The notes under the pieces: generated by a model | The model's database searches: none | The model's input: the letters and a program-made list of their open reading frames with translations, nothing else | What the model was told of the DNA's origin: nothing | DNA from: Lithospermum erythrorhizon | Taxonomy: Eukaryota > Streptophyta > Magnoliopsida > Boraginales > Boraginaceae | Assembly: GCA_019722365.1 (NCBI GenBank) | Contig: JADFUC010000964.1 | Location: forward strand, 744,001 to 808,000 | Reading direction: 5' to 3' | Length of the DNA stretch: 64,000 nt | Program-made: the position numbers and the translations under genes | Part shown: positions 41,395 to 53,348 of the stretch, piece after piece | Position numbering within the stretch: position 1 is the stretch's first letter | Layout: each line of letters begins with the position of its first letter

Positions 41395-44160
41395 ATCTCC
41401 TTTGCGATTATAAGTTATTCGTATGCTTGGAAGCTACGTATAAGGGTTAAATCGCGGTATATATCTCGGTGATCAATAGACTTGAGCTTACTTTAAATCG
41501 AAACTGTCTGGTCTGCTTGAAACTGCATGCTTCGAACCCTTGTACTTATGAAAAGAAATTTAAAATTTAGTGATGCTTAGCTTCCAGTACAACATCGGTT
41601 AGTATGCCGAGACTCGCTTTGTAATTGTGCGGTGTACCCCTAACTTTTCAATTACTTCCTTAAATTGACTATCGAAACCTTTTGCCAATTTGAAGTCTCG
41701 GACCTGTCTTGAATTTTGACTTTTGAAGAATTTATGAATTTTATTTTAAAACTAATTGGTGATAGAAAGAATGATTCAAAATCTTATTAATGCCCTAAAT
41801 GTTTTAATCATTCGACCGGAATAATTAACGGCTACCGTTTAGTTTTAATCGTCTAATCACTTAGCCTCGATACTAGGATCGGGTCAAATATTTGTTAAGT
41901 GGGCCTTTCCGAGCCCAGTTAGCTAAGAAACGGTGCCGTGTCGAACTTATCACAAGGGCCCGGCTGGCCCTCTTATTAGTGGACCGAACCCGTCCGATCC
42001 CATTCTTTAGACACATTTGTCTCTAAGTAGTGGGTTGATATGAGCTGTTCGATCACGCCGGCCCATTTTCCATGTCTGTAACTCTTATTGACTTATTTAT
42101 AGAAGTAATACTTAGTAGTGTCTGAGGATGGGCTTTGGTGGGCCGTCCGGGGGCACGGTCTACCAATTCGGTTCGAATTCGGCCCCGACCCACTAGGCCC
42201 ACGAACGGTTCTCGGTCCGTTAAGAAGTGCGACGGATGGGGGCAATGGATTGAGCACCCGGTACCCCAGCAGGTTCGTCACATTCAATATTCGGTGGAGT
42301 ATTTGGATTCGGGCGGATTCGGCTTTTTAATGCTGTGAATGCTGTTTCGCCTCTCATGATGCAGCGTTATCGCTTAATTAATGGTTTTTCGATATAGCGT
42401 GGTACGTTCAAATGCTTGGTGGCGTTTATAGCTCGAGAAAAAGCTATGATATACCATGTGTTTTCGACACATTCCATTATAGTCGATAAAACTAAACACA
42501 CAACTTAAACTAACACTAAAACTTTTGTTTAAAAGTGACCGCAGCATGTCGAACTCTTGACATTAACATATTAAAACGTGCATTAAGCATGGTTAATAAG
42601 TAGCGCTAGTAACATAAACATTGTTCAAGCGTGCGATAATAAATCAGCTTTAAAACAGCGAAGTTCAAGCATGCCTTGAAATGTAAATGGTTAGAAACAT
42701 CAAAATACATAAATAAAATGTTGTTCAAAAACCATAACGTCATACATGAAAACATAACCACATTCGTTCGTGTGTTTCTTCGCGTTCTTAACTTCAATAG
42801 GGGCATAAATGAGAGGGGTCGGTGGAGGAGGTGGGGCGTCGTCAGAGTCTTAATGGGGAGGCGGGTTGCGGGTTGTGGAGGTGGGCCTAAATGTTACTTG
42901 ATCCTCTGGGCGCGGGTTGTGCACGTCATGGATCTCATCGGCCGTCATCTACGTTCAGCATCCTTTTCTCTCCTTGTCGCCCATTCATTGATCCTGCCTT
43001 GACGATTATCTCCGTCTTCATCCGTTCCACCTTATTCTTCAATAATATGTTCTCTTCAAGCAAACAACTTAGTATCAACTAAAGAACCGTGGTTCGACAT
43101 TGGGCCTACTACGGTTGTTATAAGTGGATGCCTCGGTGCAGAGTGACTAGATCTCCTCCTGCAGTACTTGGTACCTACCCATTGAACCGACTAGGGAACT
43201 TTACATCCATTATATTTCCAAACATCGTGCCTCGGCGACTCATGTTGCTCATAAATCTGCTCCTTTGAGACTGACATCCTATAAATACACTTCAAATTTA
43301 GGAATTGAGGTTTTCCTATGGACTGCGCTTATCAAACTACGACGACTAAAGAGGGACTTTTTCATTCAAACAAATTCGATAAGATAAATGTAGCTATTGT
43401 GGGGCCTTATTTTATGGTAGAAAATGTGTTTTAAATAATATGAGGATAGTTAACATAACACCTGGAGTGAGAGCCCCGATTAGTGAACATTTGTATTGCT
43501 TGTAGGATTCGTGATCTATCCGTTGGAAGGCTCGGGCTACCTCACGCCTTTGTTCGAGCGTGCCAACTTTTATAGTAGGTGAGTGTAAAACTGGCGCCGA
43601 TTGAATCGAGATTGAAAGTGGAAGGCTCGAGGATGGTGACAAACCACATCATGTTTACTTCACGGATGGGTGGTGTGAATTGGTGGAAACGTCGCATATT
43701 AAGTGGTGACTTTGCTTAACTTTCGGGTTTCATCATGCGAGGACTTCGCGTAATCATTGTATTGTATTCGTTGTCCGTTTGTGCGATGGTGTTGTGAGAA
43801 AAGGCCTATTATCTTAAACTATATATTTGAACTATTAATAAAAAAGTTATTTCCTTAGAAATGTTATTTGTTCAATGGGTCATGGTGTTCAAAATTTTAA
43901 GATAATAGCGGTATCACCGTTGATCGGCGTGGTACCGTTTAAACAAAAAAAATTGTAAATCTTCTGGCGATGGTGCGAGGTTAATCCAAGCATTTTGTGA
44001 TGCATCGATACAGACCTCGAATCGAATAGGGCCATTAATCGTAACGAACCGGCGTTCGGTTCGTTAAAGGGCTTGCCCAGGTGCGTCGAACATGTTACAC
44101 AGGCAGATGATTGGTCAGCTGAGGGCCGGGCCGTTCATAGACACGACTAGTAATAGTTAT
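41395..44160. other. GC- and CpG-rich island of probable transposon origin, unclassified
   Basis: Composition changes abruptly from AT-rich to a sequence full of CG words near 41395 and back near 44160. There is no intact frame longer than about 110 codons on either strand, and I recognise no gag, pol or transposase domain. Weakly similar words near the two ends (a GTGTCGAAC/GCGTCGAAC word followed by a GGCCC/GGCCGG-rich stretch, at about 41938-41970 and 44076-44130) could be remains of terminal repeats. G-rich runs lie at 42815-42900. I call it a decayed element without a family. Confidence 0.45.
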
Positions 44161-45325
44161 AGAAGTATAAAACCTTATTGCATTGCCCCCTTGTATTGTG
44201 GTCAATATTATGTTGTTATGATCTAAACAAACTTTTACTCATTTTGGTTGGAATGAAAGTTCTGGTTTCAATGTGCAATATGCTATATGTATTGAAATTT
44301 CATCCAATTCCACAAGTCCAATAAATACATCTTTAGTTTAAATTGTTTTATTAAAGTTATCTTATATTCTTATCTAAAATCGTTGGTTGGTATTCAGTTA
44401 AAATTTAAGAGTGTCCATATATGAAGTTTTGTCGGTATATTCTCATTAATGAGCTTGTCATGTTTTTCCATTTCAGTATTATTAATTTCCCTATTAGCTC
44501 GATTTCATACTTATTTCACACTAAACCTAACTTACACCAAATAATGAAAATTTAAGAGAATGAGTTTGACTCTCTCCCATGGCAAAAAGGTCAGGAAGAT
44601 TAAAGAAATAAGAAATGATTTTGGGCGGCTTTTGGCTACAAACTATGGTCATCGACTCATCGTGGAGAAACCTGTGTGATAATTTGTGGGTCCATAAGTC
44701 AAATATTTGAAATTTCCTTTTTAAGAATCATTTACTCCATATTACATTTCGTTATATAACCTTAATGCTAACATTGTAACATAATTTAAAATATAACGTA
44801 AAATATTAATATATTATCATTGCATACCCCTATTTTTTGTTTTATTCACAAAATAAATTACATCAAATATGTAATTAATATAAATAATACGAAATATAAA
44901 ATATATCACAAATATTCTAAACACCAACCCAACTAGCCCCCAAAAATAAAATACTCTATTATTTAGAAACCACCAATATTTTCATGCTTTTTCTTGTCCC
45001 TCTCTCTATCATCACCTTGTATTATTACATTTTCAACTAAATCTCTCCCATTAATATAACATATATATTCTTCATTTCCCTGCAATATTTCCCTCATTTG
45101 TTACATATATTTTCTTGGCCTTTTGTCAACAGCTTATCAAACTTCATATTGAATAATTCAATCTAAATCATAGTCCCTACTTATTTGATATCTGTTTTAT
45201 TTTCTTATTTTTAACCAAATAAAAGTGCATCAACTGTTTTATTAGTTTTAGATATAATATAGATATAATTAAATAAATCTCTAGGCTTCCCATCAAAAAG
45301 CTGCAGAAATTGAACTTTTTTCTGA
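44161..45325. other. Spacer upstream of MED26
   Basis: AT-rich sequence leading into the MED26 promoter and 5' UTR. No gene or repeat is identified. A pyrimidine-rich patch (about 44990-45130) could be part of the promoter. Confidence 0.4.
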
Positions 45326-45655
45326 AAAGTCAAAATTTGAATTTTCTCATCAATAAATTTGTTGAAAATGTGTTTTTGATTGTTGGGTATTGTTGTAATC
45401 TCATAAAGATTGGATTTTTTACCCCCTAATTTGATAAAGACTTGATTTTTAATCAAGTGTTTTGACAACTTTGAGTGTCTCAGCATTCAGCAAAGAAGCA
45501 ATTTTTAACTTTATCATCAATAAATTTGTTGAAAATTCAGTTATTGATTATTGGGTATTGTTGGAATTTAATAAAGATTGCATTTTGGGCCTAGAAGTTG
45601 ATAAAGACTTGATTTTTAAGTCAAGTGTTGAGAAAACTTTGAAATGGTTAAGAGT
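45326..45655 (+). repeat. 167-bp tandem duplication ending at the MED26 start codon
   Basis: CATCAATAAATTTGTTGAAAA occurs at 45348 and again at 45515 (shown in part), and GATAAAGACTTGATTTTTAA at 45433 and 45600, a constant offset of 167 bases. The second copy runs into the MED26 ATG at 45644 (AACTTTGAAATGG). The equivalent place in the first copy reads AACTTTGAGTGTC, with no ATG. The duplication therefore lies in the leader and includes the start context. Confidence 0.8.
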
Positions 45656-48290
45656 CTTGATTATTGGAGGAAGTATTTTAGAGGAGCAAATTCAGATATT
45701 TTTGATATAATTGAGTATGCAATAATTGTTGCAGCTATAGATTGTCCTAAGGAGTTTAGATTAAGGAGAGATCATGTTACTGAATTGTTGTTCACATGTA
45801 AGGAAACCAAGTGTTTTGGCTGTAATAGTTTTGATAGAAATGAAGAGGAAGGAGTAAAAAGCAAAATCAATGAATTTCAGAAAGGGGATAGAATTAAAGA
45901 GAGCATAGTTAATAGTAATGGTGATGTTAATAATATTAGCAATGTTAGTTATGGAGAAGCAGAAGCATTGACTGATGAGATTGAAGAGGAGTCTCAGTTA
46001 ATTGCAGAGGTCTTCAGGATCAAGGGAATTCTTGATCACCATCAAGATGAGGTATATGTTTTAATTATTTTTATGTTCATGTTATTGTTCTTAGTTTATA
46101 TTTGTCTTTTTCATAATGATTATTTTTATTGATTGTTTTTATGGTTTAATTATTTTTATTGTTGCATTTGGTTAGTACTATGATAACTGGTTGATTTATC
46201 ATGAGTTCCAGTTGAGAACTAATTTAGATTTCTTTGCTATTGGCTTGAGAAAGTTGGATTTTGTAAAATGCTTTGTTAAAAACTTAAAATTGTGGTTGAA
46301 TCCGATCATGAAGTATGCTCAGAAAAGAATTATTTAACTAATCGTTAGTTAATGGTGTATGTTTGGCGAATTGGTATATTTTGAATTCAAAAAAATTACT
46401 TACTGCCGATAGATGGTGCTTCTGTCTACAGTCTGCTTCAGTATTGTACGAATTGCTGAGGAGGCTTCAGTTAATGAGTTTATCTGTTGAGATTCTGAAG
46501 GTTTGAGAGCCTTTTCTTGTTTTATAGTTGCTATGCATTTCACAGAACTGTTGAATATTTTCTGGTCCTTCATATACTTATGAGGCGTTTAAATGTTTCT
46601 GATTCAGGCTACTGAGATTGGGAAGTCAGTTAATGGTCTTAAAAAGCATGGGTCAAAGCAAATTAGGGATCTCGTACGGACTATAATAGAGTATGGATCC
46701 TCTTCTTTTGGTTATGTTTTTCAAATCATCAATTGTGTGATCAACATTGGAGATACCAGGAAAATTTTGCATCCATTTTTTATTTGATGGTTTCATCTGT
46801 ATTTCTGATTGTGTTGAAGCTTAAGTAAGTAGGAAGGATACTAAACATCCTTTATCAACCATTTAACTGTCATATGAATTGTTTAGTTGCATCACTGTAG
46901 TTTGTAAGTAATTCAAGTGCTGAGAAAGATTATGCATTTCATTTATATGATTGGTTCAATTGCAGAGGTTGGGTTGTCATGTTAGATGCATGGATGAATG
47001 CTACAGCATCCATTGCAGGTAATTTGCTGTGACTGCTATTTAACTAGTTCTGAGATTACGTGACTTACTCATTACTTATATGTGCAGATAATACTTCACC
47101 CGAGTCTGTGAAAACTTCTGACATTGATGAGGATGAAGGACTTCCTTCTCCGCCACTTGATGAGGGAGCTTTTTTCACTCATTCGATCGAGCTGTCTCAG
47201 GTATATGCATATTCCTTCTACTAGTGTATCATATTAGTAGCTTTACATGCGTTCTAACTGGACTTTTTGCTTTTTGTATGTTGATACTTATCTTGATGTG
47301 AAAAGATATTTGACGGGATGGACGATGATGGAAGTGAGTTGAATTTGCATCATATTGTTCTTCTTCTAGTTCGCTTTTACTCTTCAGTTCCTTGATTGAA
47401 TTCCCCACTAATTTACATATATGGTTTTAGTTGGGGATGTTCCAGATCCTCGAAACAGTGGGGAATTCAACAAGAACCGTGGGAGTGGAAGAAAGCCAAC
47501 TCTAGAGGATAAGTGTATTGCTAAACGCAAGCAGCAGAGTCCAAATGACTCTGCTAATCCTGTCAAGTATAGAACAATTGAACAAACACCGTCAGAAGAA
47601 GCTGTTACGACAAAAGCTTCTGTGGTAAAAACAAATAAGCCCTCTGCAGGGAACCCCGGAAGTGTAAGATCTGTAAAATCAAGTGGAGACCAGAAGGTCA
47701 TCAATGCTTCTAAGTTTCAACAAAAATCTGACAACTTATCAATCAAGAAGCCGTTGGCCCATCAACAAGATTTCAAAGCTAAAGGTAGAGAACAACATAC
47801 CAATAATGGTTTGATAAAGAAAATTCCATTGGCCCCTCAGCAAGAGGTGAGTATCATGATTAGTTGTGTTATGTATTTATGCCATCCATCTTTTGATGCT
47901 CATATCTTGTTGCTTCAATTGCCCTTTTTAAAAAGAAATCGAGGTCTCCTGATGAGGGTTCTATTCAAGTAAAGCTAGAGGCTGCAAAAAGAAAACTTCA
48001 AGAGCGTTATCAAGAAGCTGAGAATGGTGAGTTTTTACCCTTCCATTGCATTCCATGTTGACATCTAGAATGACATTATAAAAAAAATCCATATGTTATT
48101 ATACCTTGGAGAAAATCTTTTCAGTAATATATTCAAATGGTTTGTTATAACTCTGTTAACAGCCAAGAGGCAACGGACAATTCAAGTCATGGAGTTGCAT
48201 GATATCCCAAAGCAGGGTGCTGGGCGAAACCCTCAAATGAGACCTGGCCACCATAATCAAAACAGACACTGGGCAAATGGACATAGATAG
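45644..48290 (+). CDS. MED26B: Mediator subunit 26 (MED26-type, TFIIS N-terminal domain)
   Basis: MED26 proteins link Mediator to elongation factors in the nucleus. Nine exons join in phase to 462 aa without a stop: 45644-46051, 46432-46500, 46608-46690, 46966-47018, 47088-47200, 47306-47333, 47431-47846, 47936-48026 and 48163-48290, all with GT-AG borders. The N-terminus (MVKSLDYWRKYFRGANSDIF, then IIVAAIDCPKEFRLRRDHV) is diagnostic of plant MED26. Residues ~115-205 form the TFIIS N-terminal (LW) helical domain, including LLRRLQLMSLSVEILKATEIG, GLKKHGSKQIRDLVRTIIEGW and MLDAWMNATASIA. An acidic, Pro-containing linker follows (DIDEDEGLPSPPLDEGAFF), then a Ser/Lys-rich disordered region, and a basic coiled segment near the C-terminus (KLEAAKRKLQERYQEAENAKRQR) ending RHWANGHR. 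The start has a good context (AAATGG) and begins at the conserved motif. The short exon 6 (28 nt) is a likely place for annotation errors. It is closer to MED26b/a than MED26c as I recall them. Confidence 0.9.
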
Positions 48291-49322
48291 TTTCTGTATT
48301 TCCAACATGGTTGAAGTACTCTCAAGGGGTTCTTCCACCATTTCAAGAGCTGAGGAAGGATCCTATTTCAAGATCACCGAGTCTTGGTCTACGAGGGAGT
48401 AACTAATAATGTCATTAACCGCAAAGTTGCTTGGAATATCCGATGGGAACTGTTTTTTGGAATTGTTGATTAATGTATTTTAGGTTTTCGACATTGTACA
48501 TTTGCGATGATGGTGTTGCATAAGCAATCATTCATCCTTATTATTGCATAGGACCTTGATACTTCCCACCTCTTTAAAGCTTTTACAGTATCCCCTCTTA
48601 ACGGTCCCTTCATAATGTACACCTAAGGGCTTTTTGTGGTGCCATGCTCACATTACTGTATGAAGAATTACATTTGAATTATGAATTATTAGAAACCTCA
48701 ATACATTTTCTTTCATTGTCTACATATTTGTTTTTTGTTGGCTATTGCTAAGTGACAAATATGTGATTGCTGACATCCAGAAATGGGTGTAGGTATCAAT
48801 CAGTTGGGTACTTATTTTACTGTCTGCCTAACCCAAGTTGTGATAAGTTTCTTTATTACTCTTAATATAATTTTTTTAAATGATTCTTGAAAATATGACT
48901 TTAATGTATGGAAGTTGGGAGGAGTTTGGTTGGTTGGTAAGGGAATCTTTCTCCTAAAGATTTGTGTGAAAGTTGCTTCAAATAATGGTTTGATAAGCAT
49001 TGGTATTGATTAGGCTAGTTGATAGGCACTTGTCAATTGTAGTAAGGTTAAAGGAAGCTCACAAAGTAATGCAATGAGCCAATAACCTTATCTGCAGAAG
49101 TCATTTCTCATGACTTATGGGGTACATAATCTTGTAGATGATCTTACAATTTATAATATAAATAAATACTCCGTATAATATTGAAAAGTTATTAATAGAA
49201 AAAATTTAATTCGAGATCAAAAAATGTTAATTAAATTAAATTGAATGTAGTATCAAAGATCAAGTTCATCATGACACGGCGATTTTTTGTCTCAACAAAC
49301 TTTTAGTCTTCTTTTATCATTA
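48291..49322. other. MED26 3' region and spacer
   Basis: The first few hundred bases are less AT-rich and are probably the MED26 3' UTR. No other feature is seen before the Helitron end. An AATACTCCGTATA word lies at about 49165-49178. Confidence 0.45.
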
Positions 49323-49335
49323 CTAGTAATACCTT

Positions 49336-49350
49336 ACGTGCGTTGCACGT
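49336..49350 (-). terminator. Helitron 3' terminal hairpin
   Basis: This is a 15-base palindrome with 6-bp stem ACGTGC/GCACGT and loop AAC (minus strand), located 9 bases from the CTAG terminus. In Helitrons this hairpin marks the end of rolling-circle transfer. Confidence 0.75.
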
Positions 49351-50684
49351 GAAAATTAGGTGAAAACAAAACTGAAGTATGCATTTTTTGAATTTGTATG
49401 AGGTTTAACATATATATTAAGCATATTAAAGTACAAAAAATAAAATTATAAATCATAATAGTTAAAGTTAATTGTTTGTCAGCTAATACATCATATCTTC
49501 TAACCTAAATATAAAATAATTACTCATTTGTATATTCATAATACAAATGTGAAGCAATGTACCAATTCATTCACTTACTTATATTTAAATGTAAGAGGAA
49601 AGGAATAAAAGCCTAAATAAATATATGCAAACATATTATTGTTAATTATATTATTCAAGATTCAATTAATATGACCCTTGTATTTACTTACATTTACGAT
49701 AAAGTATTTTCATTTATCAACGCCTAATAACATACATATCATTTCAATAAATTATTCTCAATCAAATTAAAAAGAAATTTGTTTAGTTAGATTGATAGTT
49801 TTAACTCAGTTAGGAAGACACTATTTGCTATCACAAATAAGAATCAACATATCTTTTTTATGCATAATAAAGTATTCTTCTATTGAATTCGTATATTTTC
49901 TTTCATATATAAGAAAAATCTATTCAATATATTAACTCATAATATCTCCAAAATAAAAATAAAAAATTTAATTGATATTCAAGACTCCACTATCATTAGG
50001 TTCATTATATTGAATAATAAAAATATCAACTTATTTCTTTATATTATACTAAAGGAAACAATCAAAGAATAAACATAATATATATAAAGTTATAATTATT
50101 CAAATAATTTATTTTTAGATTGAAATAAGAGAATCAACCAAGTGTGTACCATTTTCATATCACTGAGGCCTGAGCAACTCCTCTTATTAATCTCAAATTT
50201 TATGTTATATGAAAAATGTTATTATTCAAAATTAATTTTTAAAGAATTAATATAATTAGTTTCGTCATTATAATCGAAGAAGCACCGTATCTATTTCTAT
50301 TCATAATTCAGTAAGGAATACGAAAGAATAAAATCAAGAAAACACAAGAAATTTATTAAGGTATTTACTATATGTTGATTTATTAATTTTGAGATCTTCA
50401 ATCCAATAATAATATTTAACTAAAAGAGAAAAGATGTAATCTACCTGAAACGTATACATGTACTAACTTCATTGGAATTCCTCCTCGTTACCTTCATTTC
50501 CAGTCATGTCATCAATTTTGTGAGAAACTTGTGAAGGTTGGTTCCTAACCTTACTTTGTGAGGTCCAATATTGACGATCTCACAAAGATTGCATTTCAGT
50601 GAATTGTCGTTCATTGAATAAAGGGAATACTATATTATATTGTTGAAGAAATAATGAACATGAGTTGTTTATCTGAATAATGAG

Positions 50685-52540
50685 AATGTTATATGATATT
50701 ATTGAAGAACTAATGAAATGGTGAGAATTATTATGTGTAACTCCTAAAATTTGAAATAATGAGTCATAATGTCCAAGAGACCTTTTAACTTATGATTTAA
50801 ATGAAATATCTAATGAATTTAATTTGCATTCTTTATCTGAAATACTAATGTAACCATTTAGACTAAAATTTAATAAATTTAATTTTCCTTTTTTTTGCAT
50901 ATGATTTGTATAATTACTTACTTCAAAATAAATTAAATGTTTTAATCTTTATTTAAAATCTATTAATTTTAAAATTATTAGTTGTATAAATTTTGTATTT
51001 ATTTTTGAACATTATTATATTATACTTATGATTATAATATTTCTTTGTGAACACTACCTTCATTTCAAATTAATTGACTTTCTCACTTTTCGAGACACGA
51101 CTTTAATCATTAATTACTTCTTATATATTATGAAAAATTATAATAAAATAATATTATTAAAATATTTTAAAAACGAATCCAATGATATCAATTTTATATT
51201 TTTTGGGTTAGTGACTAAAAAGTCATTTGTGGTCAAATCCTTGACACGGAATATTAAAACGTCAATTAATTTGAAATTGAGGGAGTATTAAGTCATGTCT
51301 ATTATCATAAAAATGTCGAAATTACTTCTAAATACGTAGTTTAACTTCAAATATTTTGATATAAATATCTAATAACAGTGTCATATTTTATTTTCATAGT
51401 ATTGTATTACTTATATAGTGTTTATACTACAATGAAAATATAATTGTTATATTATATTATTGAAGAACTAATGAAAGGGTGAGAGTTATTATGTATAACT
51501 CCTAAAATTTGAAATAATGAGTCATAATGACCAAGTGACCTTTCAACTTATGATTTAAAGAAAATATTTAGTGAATTTAATTTGCATTCTTTATCTTAAA
51601 TGCTAATGTAACCTAAACTTTGATTTAAGCTAAAATTTAATGAATTTAAATTTTGTTCTTTTGTACTTATGTTGTATAATTACTTACTTCAAAATAATTA
51701 AACGTATTTTAATACTTATTTAAAATCTATTAGGTTTAAAATTATTAATTCTTACAACTTTTAATTTATTTTGAATATTACTATATTATACTTATGGTTA
51801 TAATATTTATTTTTCTATGATATATTAAATTAAATTGTCTAATATCATAAAATGTCGAAATTACCTCTAAATAAGTAGTTTAACTTTAAATATTTTTATA
51901 TAAATCTAATAAACATGTCATATTTTATTTTCATATTGTATTACTTATACGATGTTTATACTAGGATGAAAATATAATTGTTATATTATATTATTGAAAA
52001 ACTAATAAACGGGTGAGAGTTATTATCTATAACTCATAAAATTTGAAATAATGAGTCATAATGACCAAGATACCTTTCAAATTATGATTTAAAGAAATTA
52101 CTTAGTAATTTGAACCATTCTTTATCTTAAATACTAATGTAACCTAAACTTTCATTTATACTAAAATTTAATAAATCTAAATAATATTCTTTTACTAATA
52201 GTTTGTATAATTACTTACTTCAAAATAATTAAATGTTTTTAATACTTATTTAAAATCTATTAGGTTTTAAAATTATTAAGCTAATACAACTTTTCTATTT
52301 ATTTTGAATGTGTATATTATACTTATGGTTATAATATTTCTTTTGCTATGATATATTAAGTCATGTCTATTATCATAAAAATATCAAAATTGTAGTTTAA
52401 CTTTAAATATTTTGATATAAATATCTAATAACATTATCATATTTTATTTTCATTGTATTGTATTACTTATATAGTGTCTACACTACAATGAAAATATAAT
52501 TGTATATAAATAGACTATTAGATTTTTAAAAACATATAAA
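50685..52540. repeat. Tandem array of a ~525-bp unit inside the Helitron
   Basis: Units begin with an AATTGTTATATTATATTATTG-like word (given in part) at 50685, 51442 and 51976, with a partial fourth start at 52499. Each carries GAGAGTTATTATGTATAACT-like, TGAAATAATGAGTCATAATG, CTAATGTAACC, TAATTACTTACTTCAAAATA and TTATACTTATGGTTATAATA landmarks in the same order. Offsets are 757, 534 and 523. Subtracting the 232-base MITE and its 2-bp duplication from the first interval gives 523, so the period is constant. Confidence 0.88.
51054..51285. mobile_element. Stowaway-like MITE nested in the first repeat unit
   Basis: The ends CTACCTTCATTTCAAATTAA and, reverse-complemented, CTCCCTCAATTTCAAATTAA form ~25-bp terminal inverted repeats continuing to ATTGAC. 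The 232-base insert is followed by TA (51286-51287) and preceded by CA, a mutated TA. The second and third repeat units have no insert at the same place (TATGATATATTAA), so the empty target site is present in the window. There is no coding capacity. The Tc1/mariner-type TA target and CTCCCTC-like ends support Stowaway. Confidence 0.88.
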
Positions 52541-52776
52541 CTTCGTAATATTTTAACCAATTATATGCAAATAATTAATTAATAATAACATGTAGATTAG
52601 GAATGGAAAATAGTCTTAACAAAATGAAAAAACAATTGTAACACGTTCACACGTTTATAAGGTATATAGATATAGATATCGATTTACTATCTTGATTCTG
52701 GAAGTATATATTTTGAGATCCAATGGGGACACTATTTGCTCATTCACTCCTAACAAAAATAAAATAAAGCACTACG

Positions 52777-53036
52777 TATAAAGCACTCTTTTTTTCTATA
52801 TATATATATATATATATATTTTTTTAATACATATCAACGATTACATTTCATCAATTCAACAATATAAATCATAAACTCAAGGAAAGAGGCAACTAGCATG
52901 AAGAGCTTCAAACTAGTGAGGAAAAACTTCCCTCACAACCACTTTCTTTGCTAGCAAGAGGAGCTGAGCAGGGCGCGGTAGGAATGTCGACATGCTTGCC
53001 ACTAGGACCGTTGTCTTGGCCTATAAAGCACTCTTT
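52777..53036 (-). mobile_element. Retroposed insert with 15-bp target-site duplication
   Basis: TATAAAGCACTCTTT occurs at 52777-52791 and 53022-53036, flanking a 230-base insert. On the minus strand the insert ends with an A-rich tail (ATTAAAAAAATATATA, partly expanded to (TA)n), as in target-primed reverse transcription. Its 5' part reads open as GQDNGPSGKHVDIPTAPCSA and on to FSSLV, then stop, followed by an AT-rich stretch like a 3' UTR (TGTAATCG). This fits either the 3' end of a host mRNA captured as a 5'-truncated processed copy or a 5'-truncated LINE. I do not recognise the protein. It lies about 100 bases outside the Helitron. Confidence 0.72.
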
Positions 53037-53348
53037 ATTAGCCAAATGGAGTGATGTTTGGTATTTTCTTATGCGTTTATGGTTGTAGAATAATATGAGG
53101 ATATGAGTCCTTAGTGTTGATGAAGAGAGTAGTTGAGAGTCAATAAGTAGATTTGTTTTTAACTAACTCGACTGATATTCATTCATAAATTCTAAAGTAA
53201 CTACATATAACATATCAACTGAAATTGAAGTTCAAACAACGGGTAATAGATAAGAGCATGAAATTTAACTACACAAACAACTGGTTCGAAATTGGAACGA
53301 ATCAAAATGGACAGTAAGAAACGAACAATGAACTTGCATGCAATGCTC

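Larger units (their letters stand above)
49323..52676 (-). mobile_element. Non-autonomous Helitron with internal tandem repeats
   Basis: On the minus strand the element starts TCTATATCTATATACC at 52676 and ends CTAG at 49323-49326, flanked by host A and T, the expected A^T target. Nine bases before the CTAG lies a perfect hairpin, ACGTGC-AAC-GCACGT (plus 49336-49350). The length is 3354 bases. There is no Rep, helicase or other coding sequence, so it would depend on an enzyme in trans. The interior is dominated by three copies of a ~525-bp repeat. Both ends also share an inverted subterminal word (ATACCTTA...CGTG), unusual for a classic Helitron. The 5' end could start 6 bases further in, since TCTATA occurs twice. 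The terminal hallmarks are read directly from the sequence; the absence of a second genomic copy in view keeps this below certainty. Confidence 0.75.

Noticed and set aside
42118..43082. Several overlapping frames in the GC-rich island as protein genes
   Set aside because: Both strands are open by chance in GC-rich DNA. The translations lack any conserved motif and overlap each other.
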